Below, in pieces: positions 11,050 through 22,789 of a stretch of 64,000 nucleotides of DNA. The notes below the pieces were generated by a model. It was not told the DNA's origin and ran no database searches. It saw only the letters and a program-made list of their open reading frames with translations. Source of the DNA: Viscum album (taxonomy: Eukaryota; Streptophyta; Magnoliopsida; Santalales; Viscaceae); contig OY728160.1 in the NCBI GenBank assembly GCA_963277665.1, positions 45,368,605 to 45,432,604 on the forward strand, in the 5' to 3' direction. Position numbers and translations under genes: made by a program. The stretch's first letter is position 1, and the number at the start of each line of letters is the position of its first letter.

Positions 11050-12054
11050 ATTTATTTGTGTTTTCTCCACGTTCTCTTTCTTCCTCACATTCTATCACAT
11101 TGGCATATGACGTCCTTGAAGCATTTTTGGTTTTCTCTTCAATTATCTTAACATCACTGCTTTCAACAATCCTTCCTAAATGTTTGTTGAAACATTTGTA
11201 GGCTTTGTTGTTCATTGAGTAACTGAGGAAAATTCTTTCGTCTTCATTATCACCATACTTCCCTTCATTTCCTTATTTGTTCCTGATGAAGAATTTACTT
11301 CCAAATACACTAAAGTATTTTAAAGAGGGATTCCTTCCATACCACAATTCATATGGTGTCTTTGCTTCACCCATATAATGTTCTGTTCGATTCTAAATAT
11401 ACACTACAGCTTGAACATCCTCTTTCCAGTAATTATGTGGAATACGACTCTCAATTAGCATAGTTTGTGCCATGTTGTTCACCTAACGATTCCTATGTTC
11501 AACAACTCCATTTTTTATGGAGTTCTCACAGCAGCTACCTCATTCTAAATCCAATGCTTCTCGAGTAAATTTTCGAATTCAATGGATGTGTATTCTCCTC
11601 CATTGTCATATCGCAACACATTGATTGTTCGTCCGGTATCATTCTTGGCGATTCGCCGATATGTTTTCATGCAGTCAAGGACTTGTCGTTTCCTTTGAAT
11701 TACCATCACACATGCCATTATACTATAATCATATATGAAAAGGACCAAGTATCTTTCTCCATGAGTTCCAGAAACATTTATCAGCCCACATACATCTGTA
11801 TGAAGCAGATCAAGAAGGTGAGATTCCATTTTCGCCTTTGGCTGATATGAACTGCAGACCATCTTCCCACAAATGAAAGCATCATAAGACTTTTCATGCT
11901 CACACTTCAGGTTGGGAATTTCCATGAAAATCCTCAATTTTGATATTTTCTCAATGTCTTTTTTATTTATGTGTCCCAGTCTCCGATGCAACAAATTTTT
12001 TTCTTCTTCAATAGTCATGTAACAAACATTTTCTTCACTATCAACCTGATACAA
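11050..12054 (-). pseudogene. Copia integrase with pre-integrase zinc region
   Basis: An open part at 12054-11545 has the zinc-binding start NLLHRRLGHINKKDIEKI, followed by CICGKM-like residues, and the first two catalytic acids in LLHTDVCG and LRYDNGGEY. A frame change follows, and the next frame continues with NGVVEHRNR, which holds the third acid, then CYSMNNKAYKCFNK-like sequence typical of the copia integrase C-terminal part (TPYELWYGRNPSLKYFSVFG). So D, D and E are all present, but stops and a frameshift near 11545 break the protein. Confidence 0.85.
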
Positions 12055-12059
12055 GTTGA

Positions 12060-12410
12060 CTTCTATTATACATCCCTTTATAAGTGAATTTCATTTATTT
12101 CCCTTGATTGTGAAGAAATTCTGATTAAAAGTAACTATAAGTCCCAATTCACAAATTTGACTCATGCTGAGTAGATTATGATGTAGGCCATCTACATAAA
12201 GGACTTCAGTCTTTTTTTTTTTTTCTCCTTTAGCGAATTCGGTACTTCCACTCCCTTTGATTTTTAGAGCTCCATCATTACCAAATCATACTATACCATC
12301 AATATTCCTTTTGATAACTGTTAACAAGCCGACAATACCCGTCATATGAGATGAACAACCGCTATCTAGAATCCAGGTACTTATGTTCTTTGTAGCTTTG
12401 AGTTCCACCT
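12060..12410 (-). pseudogene. Copia aspartic protease
   Basis: The minus strand reads STWILDSGCSSHMTG at about 12380-12340; DSG is the active-site motif of copia proteases, and this environment (WILDSG..SHMT) is diagnostic. It continues with LYVDGLHHNLLSMSQICELG and runs into the integrase region at LYQVDSEEN. There are two in-frame stops, one near 12288 and one near 12090, and an A-run near 12211-12222 codes for a lysine stretch. Confidence 0.85.
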
Positions 12411-14592
12411 ATGCAAGGTTGGATTTCTCAATATTTTTCCTTTCCTTCAATGAGACAATAGATTGAGTATAGAGTACTAATGTCCTTTCAATTATCTCTT
12501 CCGCGTACCCAGGTTCTTCATAGTCAAAATACTCTTTGAGAGGAGAAAACTTGTTTGAAAGAGCAACATTGTCTTGCTGACAAGACTTGACTTGTCTTAA
12601 ACTTCGGTTTGAGGTGTCCATGTCGCTTTTCTACTAGCAATTATCAGCCTTATGACCAATGTTAGAACAACGAAAACAATATCCATAGAAACTAGTTATT
12701 CTATATGAATTAGGATATGAATTTGTTCTCCTTTTTTGAACTCCTATATCTTCTCCATTAATATAGCTTCTTGTCTCTTTGCAATAAGACATGGTATGGT
12801 CCAGATAGCCACAGAACCGACACTTCATAAGAGGAAATGTCAACTCCCTTGAATTTATCCTCATACCTTCTTCCATGGGAGAATAGTTAGACTATCTATA
12901 ATTTCTGAATGTTTGATGAGAATATTCAGTTCTCCTTTTAGTTTGGATTGAGGGTTCCTTTTTCAGCACTTTAGGCAATGTTTCCACATGTTCAACTTTC
13001 ATCTAATCTTTCTTTTGGATCTTTTCACTTACAGCAGTTGATGTCTCAGCATCATAGCCAATTCCACTCTTTTTCCATGCAAGTGGGTCTTTGATCACTC
13101 AATATTTATCCAACCCCATCTGAACCACACGTGGATCTTGCTAGTAATTATGCATCTGAGAATCTTCAAAACTGTATTTCCTTCCTTGATTCTTTTGGAA
13201 TGGATTCAGTCTCATGTTTACTCCAAAGAGTAACAACTTCCTCATCAAGACCCTCAGCAGACTTGGTTTTTTATTCTAGTCTGGAGGTGAGGTAATTGAT
13301 GACCTTTGCCTACTCTTCAATTCTCAGCTTCATATCCACTACATCATCATTGCTTTCAATTATTTTAGACTGTACCTTCAAAAATTCTTCCAGTCATTCA
13401 ATTTCACCTTCAAGCTGATCAATGTATTAAGTTGATTCTTCTATAATTGATTTCCACTTATTTCAACTCTTAAATTTAGTCTTAAGCTTACAAACAGAAT
13501 CCTTAAGTTGCATCTTGAAATCTGCACAAGTTTCCAACTATTTTTCTCCACCAATATCTTCTGACTTTTCAACAGTGGCCATCATGGATGCATGGTTCCC
13601 AGTTATGAATTCTGGTTCTTCTTCATCCCAGAATTCATTATCATCTTCTTCCACTTCATAGAAAAAACTATTCCTTTGCATTTTCTTTCCAGATCTAAAG
13701 TCCCCCTTTTTGAAAAACCCTCTCCAAGGCTTCTCTAAGCTTTTATCTTCATTGTCTTCATCATTAATCTTTCTTACGCACTGAGAGGCAATGTTCCCAA
13801 CTTTTCCACAACTAAAACATGTGAGAGGTAACTTCCCTTTGAATTTAACTATTTCCCATCAGGATCTTATTTGAAATGAGAGAAAGAATTTCTTTTTCTT
13901 CATCAAATTAAACACTACTATATTTGGTAATTTTTAGTTTATCCATGGCCTTAAATTCCATTTCCTTGCTCACACGAGTCTTAGCATCTCCTGGTTTGAT
14001 TCTTATTTCATATGCTACCAAGATACTTAGAAGGTCATCTAGAGAAAGTTTTGAAGGATCTATTTCTTAAAGGGATGATACCTTTGCATTTTATAGGGGC
14101 GGAAGTCTTCTCAGTATTTTCTTCACAATGTAAACATCTTTTATTTCTTCTCCTAGGCCCTGAATTTCTCCAACTACTTCAGTGATGCGATTAATGAAGG
14201 AGTCTTCATTCTCATTAGGATGCATCTTCAAATCATCAAACCTATTGTGCAGAACTTGTAGTTTTTCCTCCCTCACTTTTAAATATCCTTCTTAAATATT
14301 CTCGAGTTTATCATAAAAGGATATTAATATGGAGGAATTCATCACCTTTAGGTATATCTAATCAGAAAGGGCTACGGTGAGTTCATTTTGTGCTTTAGCA
14401 TCTGCATCAAGAATTTTCCTATCTGTGTCAGTCATAGCTAGGACTTGGATCAGTGACTTGTATTCCTTGCACAATAGAAAATAGAACTTCCATTACAATA
14501 GATCTTAGATGAGATCTCATTTTGTTCTTCCAGATCTGTAAATTACTTCCATCGAAGTGAGGGACTCCCCCGAAATTGACTGCATTCTCCAT
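12409..14592 (-). pseudogene. Copia gag with three zinc knuckles and a coiled-coil region
   Basis: The likely start is the ATG at 14592, about 38 bp after the primer site, giving MENAVNFGGVPHFDGSNLQI, the usual copia gag start. A UBN2-type capsid region follows (EKLQVLHNRFDDLKMHPNEN at about 14270-14210). The first zinc knuckle, CFSCGKVGNIASQC (13819-13778), has Asn where His is expected. An acidic, then Lys/Glu/Leu-rich region (about 13680-13180) suggests a coiled coil. Two standard CCHC knuckles follow: CRFCGYLDHTMSYC (12822-12781) and CFRCSNIGHKADNC (12678-12637). Several stops and frame changes occur throughout. Gag would package the element RNA. Confidence 0.8.
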
Positions 14593-14629
14593 AACTATAA
14601 AGAACAGATTCAACACCAGCAACATTTAG

Positions 14630-14641
14630 GCTCTAATACCA
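14630..14641 (-). other. Primer binding site of the copia element
   Basis: The minus strand reads TGGTATTAGAGC, one base different from the complement of the plant initiator methionine tRNA 3' end (TGGTATCAGAGC). It lies 2 bases inside the end of the 5' LTR, where minus-strand DNA synthesis is primed. Confidence 0.85.
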
Positions 14642-15269
14642 CTTGAAGGACCCCAGGAAACCCTGAGAGGGGAGGGGTGAATCATGGTGACAACGTTTTC
14701 TTTCAATGTGATGGATCTTGTTCCCACGTTGGTAGGAACTTGATGAACCTGTTTGATGAATATGATCAAAATGTAAACATTCACAAGCACAATGAAGACA
14801 CAACACTTTTTACTGGGTTCACCACTAAGGGCTATGTCCAAGGAGCATATGCCGAAAGGTTTTCGGTTATACCTAATTCCACTAAACATCACTAGATGTG
14901 GATTACAAAGGTTTGGGAATATTCACTCTGTTGCAGGCTCACTGCCATTACAAAAGGTTCCGGGATAGCTCACAACATCCCTCGGGTCACTACCGTTGAC
15001 TCCCTCTGGCTCATTGCCCTTGGTTAAGTCACACTCAGTTTATAGACATGAAGGTCTCTTCATCACTGCAAGAGAATGAATCTTCTGTTGTGTGTAGATG
15101 CTATGTTGAAGTCCAACTATTACTCAAAGACTAATCTCACTTTTCACAGATGATATCGGGAAATCTTCCAGCTTTCTTGCAGCTCCAAAAAGGAAGGCGT
15201 ACTCCAACCTCTCCTAGTGCGCTTCTCCAAGACCGGCACACACGTTTCAAGAATGGAGAGCAAGTCACT

Positions 15270-15770
15270 TGTACGGTAAAAATTTAGCGCGCAAGTGTCA
15301 CCAACTCACTTGCGTTACACTACCTCTTTAAACTCCAAACTTGCGCGATGCTGCGCATTTAACTCCCAACCCGCCATCGTCACACAACAAACAATCGGCG
15401 CACAACCTCTACTTGCGCAACCCGGCTACCACTTGCGCGATGAGATCTCGGAAAATCTATAAGTCTTGAACATCGTTGAAAATGAGGGGGGTCTTCTATT
15501 TATAGGCAAACTGGACCCCCTGCACGGTGGCGTGCAAGTGTCCTCATGGCGCGCATGTCCCGACGTGCAGTTCCAACCGCCCAAGCCTCTGTCGTGCTTA
15601 TCACTTGCGCGATCACTCTAATACTTGCGCAACCCTCTTTCCTTTGCCATATTTTGAAGTTATGATCATGATGAAAAATAGGTGCGCAAGTTTACAATCC
15701 TCATAGGCACAGACGCGCAAGTCCTTTCTCAACGCGCATGTCACTTGCACGACCACACCAATACTTTCAC
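15270..15770. repeat. CpG-rich CTTGCGCG motif array in the copia LTR
   Basis: More than ten copies of a short unit, ACTTGCGCGA or its complement TCGCGCAAGT with small changes, are spread over about 500 bp, in both orientations and on both sides of the TATA box. Copies are seen near 15288, 15308, 15340, 15411, 15431, 15530, 15548, 15603, 15625, 15683, 15712, 15732 and 15742. The left LTR has the same array at about 8130-8590 with more TpG/CpA changes. The CGCG core stands out sharply in DNA this poor in G+C and may be a set of transcription factor sites. Confidence 0.65.
15496..15506 (-). promoter_or_regulatory. LTR TATA box (right LTR)
   Basis: The minus strand reads CCTATAAATAG, identical to the left LTR. 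In the 5' LTR this would be the promoter for the genomic RNA, with initiation about 25-35 bases further left. Confidence 0.7.
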
Positions 15771-16071
15771 AACCATTATCCCTTTCCCATTTTCCACGTT
15801 CTGATATTGAAAAACTCTAGGCACGCATGTTCCCTCTCCTTCAAGTACGTGGTTCACATGTCTCTTTCCCAAAATCAATTTTCTTCATTTGTCGGTTTTT
15901 ATGCCCAAAAATTTGGCAAATAATGGGAAATGGACCCACCTTCAATACTGTTGTCTGCTTGAACTGTATGATCACTTTGCTGGTACACATTCTGTACTTC
16001 TATTGAGAATTGTCAACAAACACAAACCACATTCCAATTCATTCATAGAAGACCATGGTTCCAACACATGT

Positions 16072-17377
16072 TACTTCAAACATATAGTAATCATTATCTC
16101 AATCCATAGTCCATTACGGTCACATTCCATTAGAACCCAGTATTGAGCCAAAAAAAATTTATAAAAATAAACTCAAATTAAGTAGATAATTTAATGTTAT
16201 TTAACTAAACAACTAAAATAAATAAAAAAACTCAATTAATATAAGTAAAACCCCGACATAAATACCCAAGGTTCATCACCTCTCACATGGCTTTATCTAT
16301 ATGAAGACACGTGTAGGACATTCCATCGACATCCCACAATATCAAATAAAACCAATTAAAAGTGACATGTTAAATTTTTGTGTTTTTCATAGTTTAAAAA
16401 TCAGCATGATAAATTCAAAATCCCCAAAACACTAGCTAACTAACAGGTAAAATATTCCACACCTACATTGTAGTTGTAGATGTATGCAAATATTATCTTC
16501 TCTTCTAACTCCAACTGATTTGGATAAAATAATTATCTTTGACGAATACCCAAAAAATAGGTGAAAATGAATCAAAAAGATAATCTAGCCCCTAAAGAAA
16601 AGGGAAATAAGAAATATACATATAGGATAGGAGATACTCACTATGAAATATCCAATGCTATAAAAATCATGAATAATAGAGTTTAGATAGAAGAGATAAG
16701 TAAAATACAATGCGGATAAAGGAAGGATATCTACTTTCTTTTGTTCATAATTTGGAGAGAAAAACGAGGGAATCCTAATTAAGAAGAAAGGGGGAAATGG
16801 CCATTTCATATATTTCTTAGGGATCACAGTAATATTGTGCATGTATTTCAAAATTGTTCAGTTCCTAATTCTAAGGATCAAACCCCTCATTGGTTGTTCA
16901 AACCGTGTGAAGCCCGTGTGACTATAGTGTAAGGTTACAGCCTATTTGTCTCTAACTATGCCACTTGAAAATGGTTTGGAAAACCATCAACAAACTGTGA
17001 GGATTCCTTTTATAAAAATTGTAGAGGTTATTGAATGGTCATTCACCCTCACATTAATGGTTTCACCAATTATTTCTCAATGAAAAAATAGGGATACAAT
17101 ATTTTCACTAAGTAGTCACAAGATTTGATATAAAAGTTGACCTAATTCTACACTTATCCAAAATTGGTCCATCATGCCTCCAAAATTCCCAAAACCCTTA
17201 TGAAAACCTGATACTTTTCTAATTAAAAAAGCTCTTAGAAAATTAAGGGATTAGATCAATGAATAATATAGAATTAGGCTCTGATAAACCAGGGAGGAGT
17301 TCAAAAAGGAACAAAACTCCAAAAAAATAAAAATGGGAGAGGTTTTCAACCCTCTCTAGAAATCCTAGGACGTTACA
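16072..17377 (-). repeat. Long LTR copy E, right part
   Basis: Collinear with LTR copy D: the blocks at 16230-16260, 16500-16570 and 16900-17160 match 1800-1830, 2120-2200 and 2510-2770. It ends ...GGACGTTACA at 17377, so on the minus strand it begins TGTAACGTCC, a common start of Tekay/Del-type gypsy LTRs, and a polypurine tract follows. The left part appears to continue across the copia insertion into the DNA before 7457. Confidence 0.55.
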
Positions 17378-17390
17378 TCCCTCAAAAAGA
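17378..17390 (-). other. Polypurine tract next to LTR copy E
   Basis: The minus strand reads TCTTTTTGAGGGA directly before the LTR start TGTAACGTCC. It marks 17378 as the end of an internal region that lies to the right. Confidence 0.45.
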
Positions 17391-19171
17391 GACTATAAAT
17401 TTTCATTATTACCCTACCCATTCCATTAAGATATTTTCCATCTTGCTATCATGGATATCCCAATAACCCTTACGGATATGTGTTCTATTATTGGGTGATT
17501 TAAAAAATTCTCACTAGGTGATACAAGTCCATATGGGAATTATAAAGTACAAGATAATACATACCAAGAATGACATCAAATATGATAATCTTGATGATGA
17601 ATAAATTCCATAGCAAACAATACCTACCTATTTCAAAGGTAAATACCTACTCTAGCACACATTCTATGCTCTGAACCCATTGGTGTATCAAAGTCTTGAA
17701 ACTACAAAGGTGTTCTTTTCCAGGGCCCAAAAATCCCATCATTACTACATATATAATGGATTTTAATTAACCTATATCAGCGAGGGGAGAAAAAAAATTA
17801 ATGCTACCAGAATAGAACCTCTAGTCATATATGTCGCTAAACACTACTCCTCCTATATATGTTGTACTGTATAGATCTGTTCCAAACCACATCCAATAGA
17901 TACATCTCAAAGGACCTAATAAGGTTCACTCTGATTATGGTAAGCATATAAGGACTAATAACTTCAACTAAAACACCTATTTGGCCCGATCAGCAAATAA
18001 AATACCAAATCTCATCAAAACATGGAGTCATTAATCTTATACCTGAATGTGGTGTCAGTTCGAACCACCTTTTAATGGATAATAGAGGAAAATATCAATA
18101 GAAATGAAGGAGGTGACCCATTCTACCATAAGACTAGAACTAAATTTTATTTATCATGCATTGAGGCGTTTTAGGGAATTACCTTCCATACTAGTGCCAC
18201 CCCACATAACTATCAATTCATTCAACATGGCTGGTAATTTTCCCATGTGCACCCTCAAAATGAAGTTTCATTCCACTACAGAGACTAATTTCCTTTCGAG
18301 ATGATAATTTAGCCTCACTCATATTTCCAGCATCCCTCAGGTTCCACTATGTTATGATGTTATAGTTCACTATCTCTGAAACTATGGTTAGCGGAAAAAT
18401 ATTCTCTTATGATTTAAGGGAATTTTAAATCCCATCATAAAATCATCTCTTAAACATTTTCTATTCCCTCACAATATAAAGGGAAAAAATTTCAATTCAG
18501 TTAAACTATATGAGTATTCCGTCAATAAATTTTCACCTTCAAGAAGGTTCATGAAATATTGAGAGTTGTCAGCTCACAACATCTAGGAAAACAAGAAGAA
18601 GAAAAAGGATGTCTATAATTCTATGGAGATGATGCCCTAATTTCGAAAATCCTATGTAAGGACATCCCACAAATTCTTAGTAGATCCACAAATCATATTT
18701 GTAACATGTATGAACCTTTTCTCTATAGGAGTATAAATATGATCAATTCTAGATACCGTGGACCCTATACTTGCCTTAGAATCTTGAGTTCTTTCATCCC
18801 CTGATAATGTAGGAGGATTCTACTTCTGGTACTCATATGTCAGTTCTTCCATGGTAGGTGCAGGCCAATGAGAAACTTGCACTGAATTAATTAATTGATA
18901 GAATCTATCTTGTAATAGGGCATCAGGGCCAATTGGAAGAAGTGTAAGGGGTGGCTCACATGAAACTACATAAGGTACTACAATTTGCTCAAGGCCTCCC
19001 CCCTTAGATGCATGGTGTTCATCACCCTAATGGTGTTATTTGCGGGGGAATCATGGTTTTGTGACATTGCAATTTCTATGAACACACCAAGATTTGTAAA
19101 AGATAGGGAATGTGATAAATAAAAGAACATGCATAATTCCATCTTATGAATAGTTTACACCTCACTACCTA
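17391..19171 (-). other. Short internal region between LTR copies E and F, no pol recognised
   Basis: About 1.8 kb lie between the polypurine tract of copy E and the primer-binding-like site of copy F. No RT, integrase or protease motif was found on either strand. The minus strand near 19060-18820 reads MPQNHDSPANNTIRVMNTMH and then protein-like sequence with stops, which may be the remains of a gag start because it is next to the primer site. A plus-strand 66-codon frame at 18104-18304 has no recognised match and is probably chance. Confidence 0.4.
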
Positions 19172-19183
19172 CTCTGGGAGCCA
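19172..19183 (-). other. Primer-binding-like site beside LTR copy F
   Basis: The minus strand reads TGGCTCCCAGAG, which keeps the TGG and CAGAG parts of the initiator methionine tRNA complement with an altered middle. It is 3 bases from TGAGGTGAC at 19187, which could be the LTR end. This is a degraded site at best. Confidence 0.35.
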
Positions 19184-19186
19184 GAA

Positions 19187-22100
19187 TGAGGTGACAATAA
19201 AAGGAAATAGAAGGATAAAAAGAAACATCCTACTCTTCATTATTGAGGAACTGTCAAGGTCAAGGTTCATATTATCCATCAAATGTTCTGGTATATGATG
19301 TTTCAAATAAATGTTATAGAGGAAAAAAACCCTTAATTTACATTTGGGATACATATTTTTGGGTGACAATTCTACTTTAAATAAATAATTTTTTGAAAAA
19401 ATAACTTATTTATTTTGATATTCAGTTTTTCATCTAATAAATTTTATCACCAATTCAAAATTTTTAAATGCTGATAGTATATATAAAATTAAATTTTCAC
19501 TATAAGTAACTATGATATAACCTTTACATCCAATCTAAATATGTAAAAGGTCATGGTATGTAATTTTATTAAATGAAAATATATTTCCAATTTATAGAAG
19601 TCTCACCTCATAAATTTTCATTAGTATTCATAAATAAAACCAGCTAACGTGACATAATTGGTTAATTGAGGATTCATCATCAATAAATATGGAAAAATAC
19701 CATTTATATTGATTTATTCACTTTAATTAAGAAAATTATTTCACTCCTCCATGAATTGTAGCACACTAAAATACATAAAAAGGTCACCACAAAAGATGTA
19801 TTGAATACTATAAATGAACATAGAAATATTGATATCATATGGAATAATGCGTGGTGTTTTAGAAATATGGTGTCGACTATGAGGCCTTGATTGTAATACA
19901 CCCTCATATCATTGGTCTGGGGTAGAATACCTCATAATAAGAATTCTAAAAAATAGAAAAAGGAAAAAAGTTTATCTCCCAACCATGAAATTTGAGAAAT
20001 AATAACAAGAAAAACAAAAAACAATATCAACCCATCCTAAGTAATTTGTGTTTCCCCTGTACATTGGTTAACTACTAACATGCACAAGATCATTATTCAA
20101 AATATTCTTATTCTCCTGTATAAACCTAAATAGTAAGAAAAAAAAGGAAAAGAGTCTCTAATACAACTATGTAGATTCCTTCCCAAAAATCTATATAGTG
20201 GTGCCTCAAGATGGTGATCCACATGGAATCTAGAAAAACTCCCCATATGCTAGTGGATATATAATAACAACAAGGGAATAGGGTGAGTCATTTTAAAAAC
20301 AATGAACTCATAAAGTAGATTATATCACCTCGATATATGTATTATGATTCAAAAAAGGAAGTCATTGTGAGATTAGGACTAGTAAATCATTGTTGTATAA
20401 GGATACGATGATACCGACTTCAATGGTATAATAATAATAAAATATAGTCTTTCTAGAAAATCAAACAATAGGTTTATGAAAATAAATAATTAGATAAAAA
20501 AGGTGATGATCATGATATAATGTAACTATACAAAAAATGAGTACTCGGGAAATAGGGGATACCAGAATAAAACACGTGCCAATAAAAATACTATAAGGTT
20601 AAAGATATGTAACTTTTAGTATCATGATCATAGACTCAGTCCCTTTCACCCACAATCTATCATAGTAATAAGAATAAATCATCAAAATTTTCACACATCT
20701 ATTTATCAATACCAATAAACATGAAGTATGAATAGGTACCAATAGTGGCCTAATAAGGGTGTGAGATATTTTTAGTAGTCATTTATCAGTTGTGTGTAGA
20801 TCAATCATGTATATGAATATAAAATCAGTTGTCTTCCCATAAATTATAATTTTAGGGTAATAACAAATTAAATATTTCTAACAAGGTTTCTGATGGTATA
20901 CCTGACCTCTATGCCTGACTTACCCCTAAGATAGATGTCTCTTAAATGAGTTAACCTACACATTTATAGAAGTACAATGAATGGATCAATATAAATGAAA
21001 ATCCAAGGTCATACCACCCCAAAGAATTTTTTTCCTTAGCAGATGCTTTTCAATAAATCTATTTTCTCATTCTTCCTCTTTAATTTAATTTAATTAACCA
21101 CTTTATGATTTTTTAAGAGGTTCCCGGAGCCCATCAAATGTTGTAAAAATAGATTATCGAGTATCTCTCTATTGGATTTGTGTTTTTTCAATATCGCGGG
21201 AGATTGTCGAAGGTGACCCATTAATGAGTTCCCATGTTTCACTCCTATTGTGCTGTCAATACATTAATAACTAGCCTCTAAGTCCTTCCATATTATCTAA
21301 CATATGGTTAAATGTCTCTCTCATGGAATAGTACAACCATCTCCCTACTGATCCCATCCACAAGATCTGGACTAGGGAATAAGATTCACTCTTCTAGAGT
21401 AAAAAGGTAAAATGAATAGAGAGACCTTCCCAAGCATAGCTAGAATCTCCCCCTACACATTTACTAATTTACTAAACAAAACTTTATACAAGGAATGATA
21501 ATACTATCCATAGTGTCCTTATTTTGGGACCCTAGTATCACCCTCATCAAATGATAAAGATACTATTTGGAAATATAGATCATCCCATCTAACACAATAA
21601 TAATTTACAAAATAAAAAATATGTTTTCCAAGTACTTTTTTATCAATTAGTTTATAGAATATGAAATAATGTATAAGGGACTAACCAATTCTATTAATTC
21701 AATTTAATATTTCATGAAATTAACTATATGGTAAAACACCTAAAGGGGTGTTTAAAAACATTCGGAAAGAGGGAAAATATGACTCGTGGATGGAACACAC
21801 CCGCTAAGGTGGATTAAGTCAAAGTGATCAACCCAAATGGTTGATTCACCACTCGCTATGTTCATAATGGACACGAATAACCACTTAATTTAAGATATGA
21901 ACCAATTTTTTAGTGTCACCAGAATGGTGAGCTAGGGGAACAAAAACACATGATATAGAAAGAGATAAGAAAAATATAAATTTCTATAACCCCAACCTTA
22001 GGCTCATATAAGACTACTTGTCTATTGTATACCTCTAAATAAATCATAAACTATTATTTTCAGAAAAAATATAAAATTCACTAAAAAAAGAAAAAATGAG

Positions 22101-22787
22101 GTCACACAAAAATAGAAGAAAAGGAGAATATAACATGAATAGAAGGAATAATTTAATAGAAAATACCATGAGTATTATAATGAATCTGGTGGTGATGGAT
22201 TTGGATACCATATGAAGGAGGGTTTAAAATCCCTTAGAGAATGGAGAAAATGGAGCTCAGGTGTGTAGTACATTGAAAAAACATAGGTGGAGGAGAGAGA
22301 TTGGGTATTAAAACTTTTGTGGTTCAAGACTATAATTTCATCTTTATTTATGAGGTTACATGGTTTGTCTATATGGTTGGCCAAAACATTCACCAACCAC
22401 ACACCCAGTTCTACTCAAAGGGCATCATCGCATGGGCTAGGAACACGGTTTGGCTAGCAGCGCACTATCCATTTGTAACTCTACTATAATAAGGGTTTTG
22501 AAATACTGTAATATCATGCACCCCATTCCACAAAGGTTTCAGATATACCATGAAGCTCACCCTTTTCCCTAGGTATCCCATATAGTTGAATATCATTGTT
22601 ATCACTCATCATCCACTAACTGTGTGTCGCAACCTCTCTTCCCAGTTTCTAGAACTCCAAGCTCCAAACGAGCTCTAAACTCTCCCAAAACAAACCTTAG
22701 TGATTTGATAACCATATTAGAATTAATAAATTGGTTTTATAATGTAAAATAAGGATCCATACCTCTCTTTATATTTATTACATTACA
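19187..22787 (-). repeat. Long LTR copy F
   Basis: The part from 20640 to about 22500 is collinear with copy D. The right edge is placed at 22787 because ACCTCTCTTTATATTTATT then CATTACA parallels the ends of copies D and E. The left edge at 19187 rests on the primer-binding-like site, giving an LTR of about 3.6 kb. The 19190-20640 part has no partner in the window because the same part of copy D would lie in or beyond the CACTA element. No coding is seen. Confidence 0.5.
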
Positions 22788-22789
22788 CG

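Larger units (their letters stand above)
7462..16066 (-). mobile_element. Nearly full-length Ty1/copia LTR retrotransposon
   Basis: The element has two direct LTRs (7462-8905 and 14644-16066), a primer binding site beside the right LTR, a polypurine tract beside the left LTR, and a minus-strand gag, protease, integrase, RT, RNase H order, which defines Ty1/copia. CATGC (7457-7461) and CATGT (16067-16071) flank it and fit a 5-bp target duplication with one change. The LTRs start TGTTGGAACC on the minus strand and end CCTTCA. Stops and frameshifts break the polyprotein, so the copy is dead, but every domain is readable. The long gag with coiled coil and extra knuckles recalls the SIRE/Maximus type, yet no envelope-like frame follows RNase H. 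The lineage is therefore not certain. Confidence 0.93.
14644..16066 (-). repeat. 5' LTR of the copia element (right copy)
   Basis: This 1423-bp copy pairs with 7462-8905 over its whole length. It runs from TGAAGGACCCC to TTCCAACA (plus strand) and keeps the proper TG...CA ends. It preserves more of the CpG-rich CTTGCGCG motifs than the left copy. An open frame across 14626-14892 and its opposite-strand partner are accidental. Confidence 0.92.

Noticed and set aside
14626..14895. Overlapping open frames on both strands at the LTR edge
   Set aside because: They are inside the 5' LTR and across the primer site, so they are by-products of LTR sequence.
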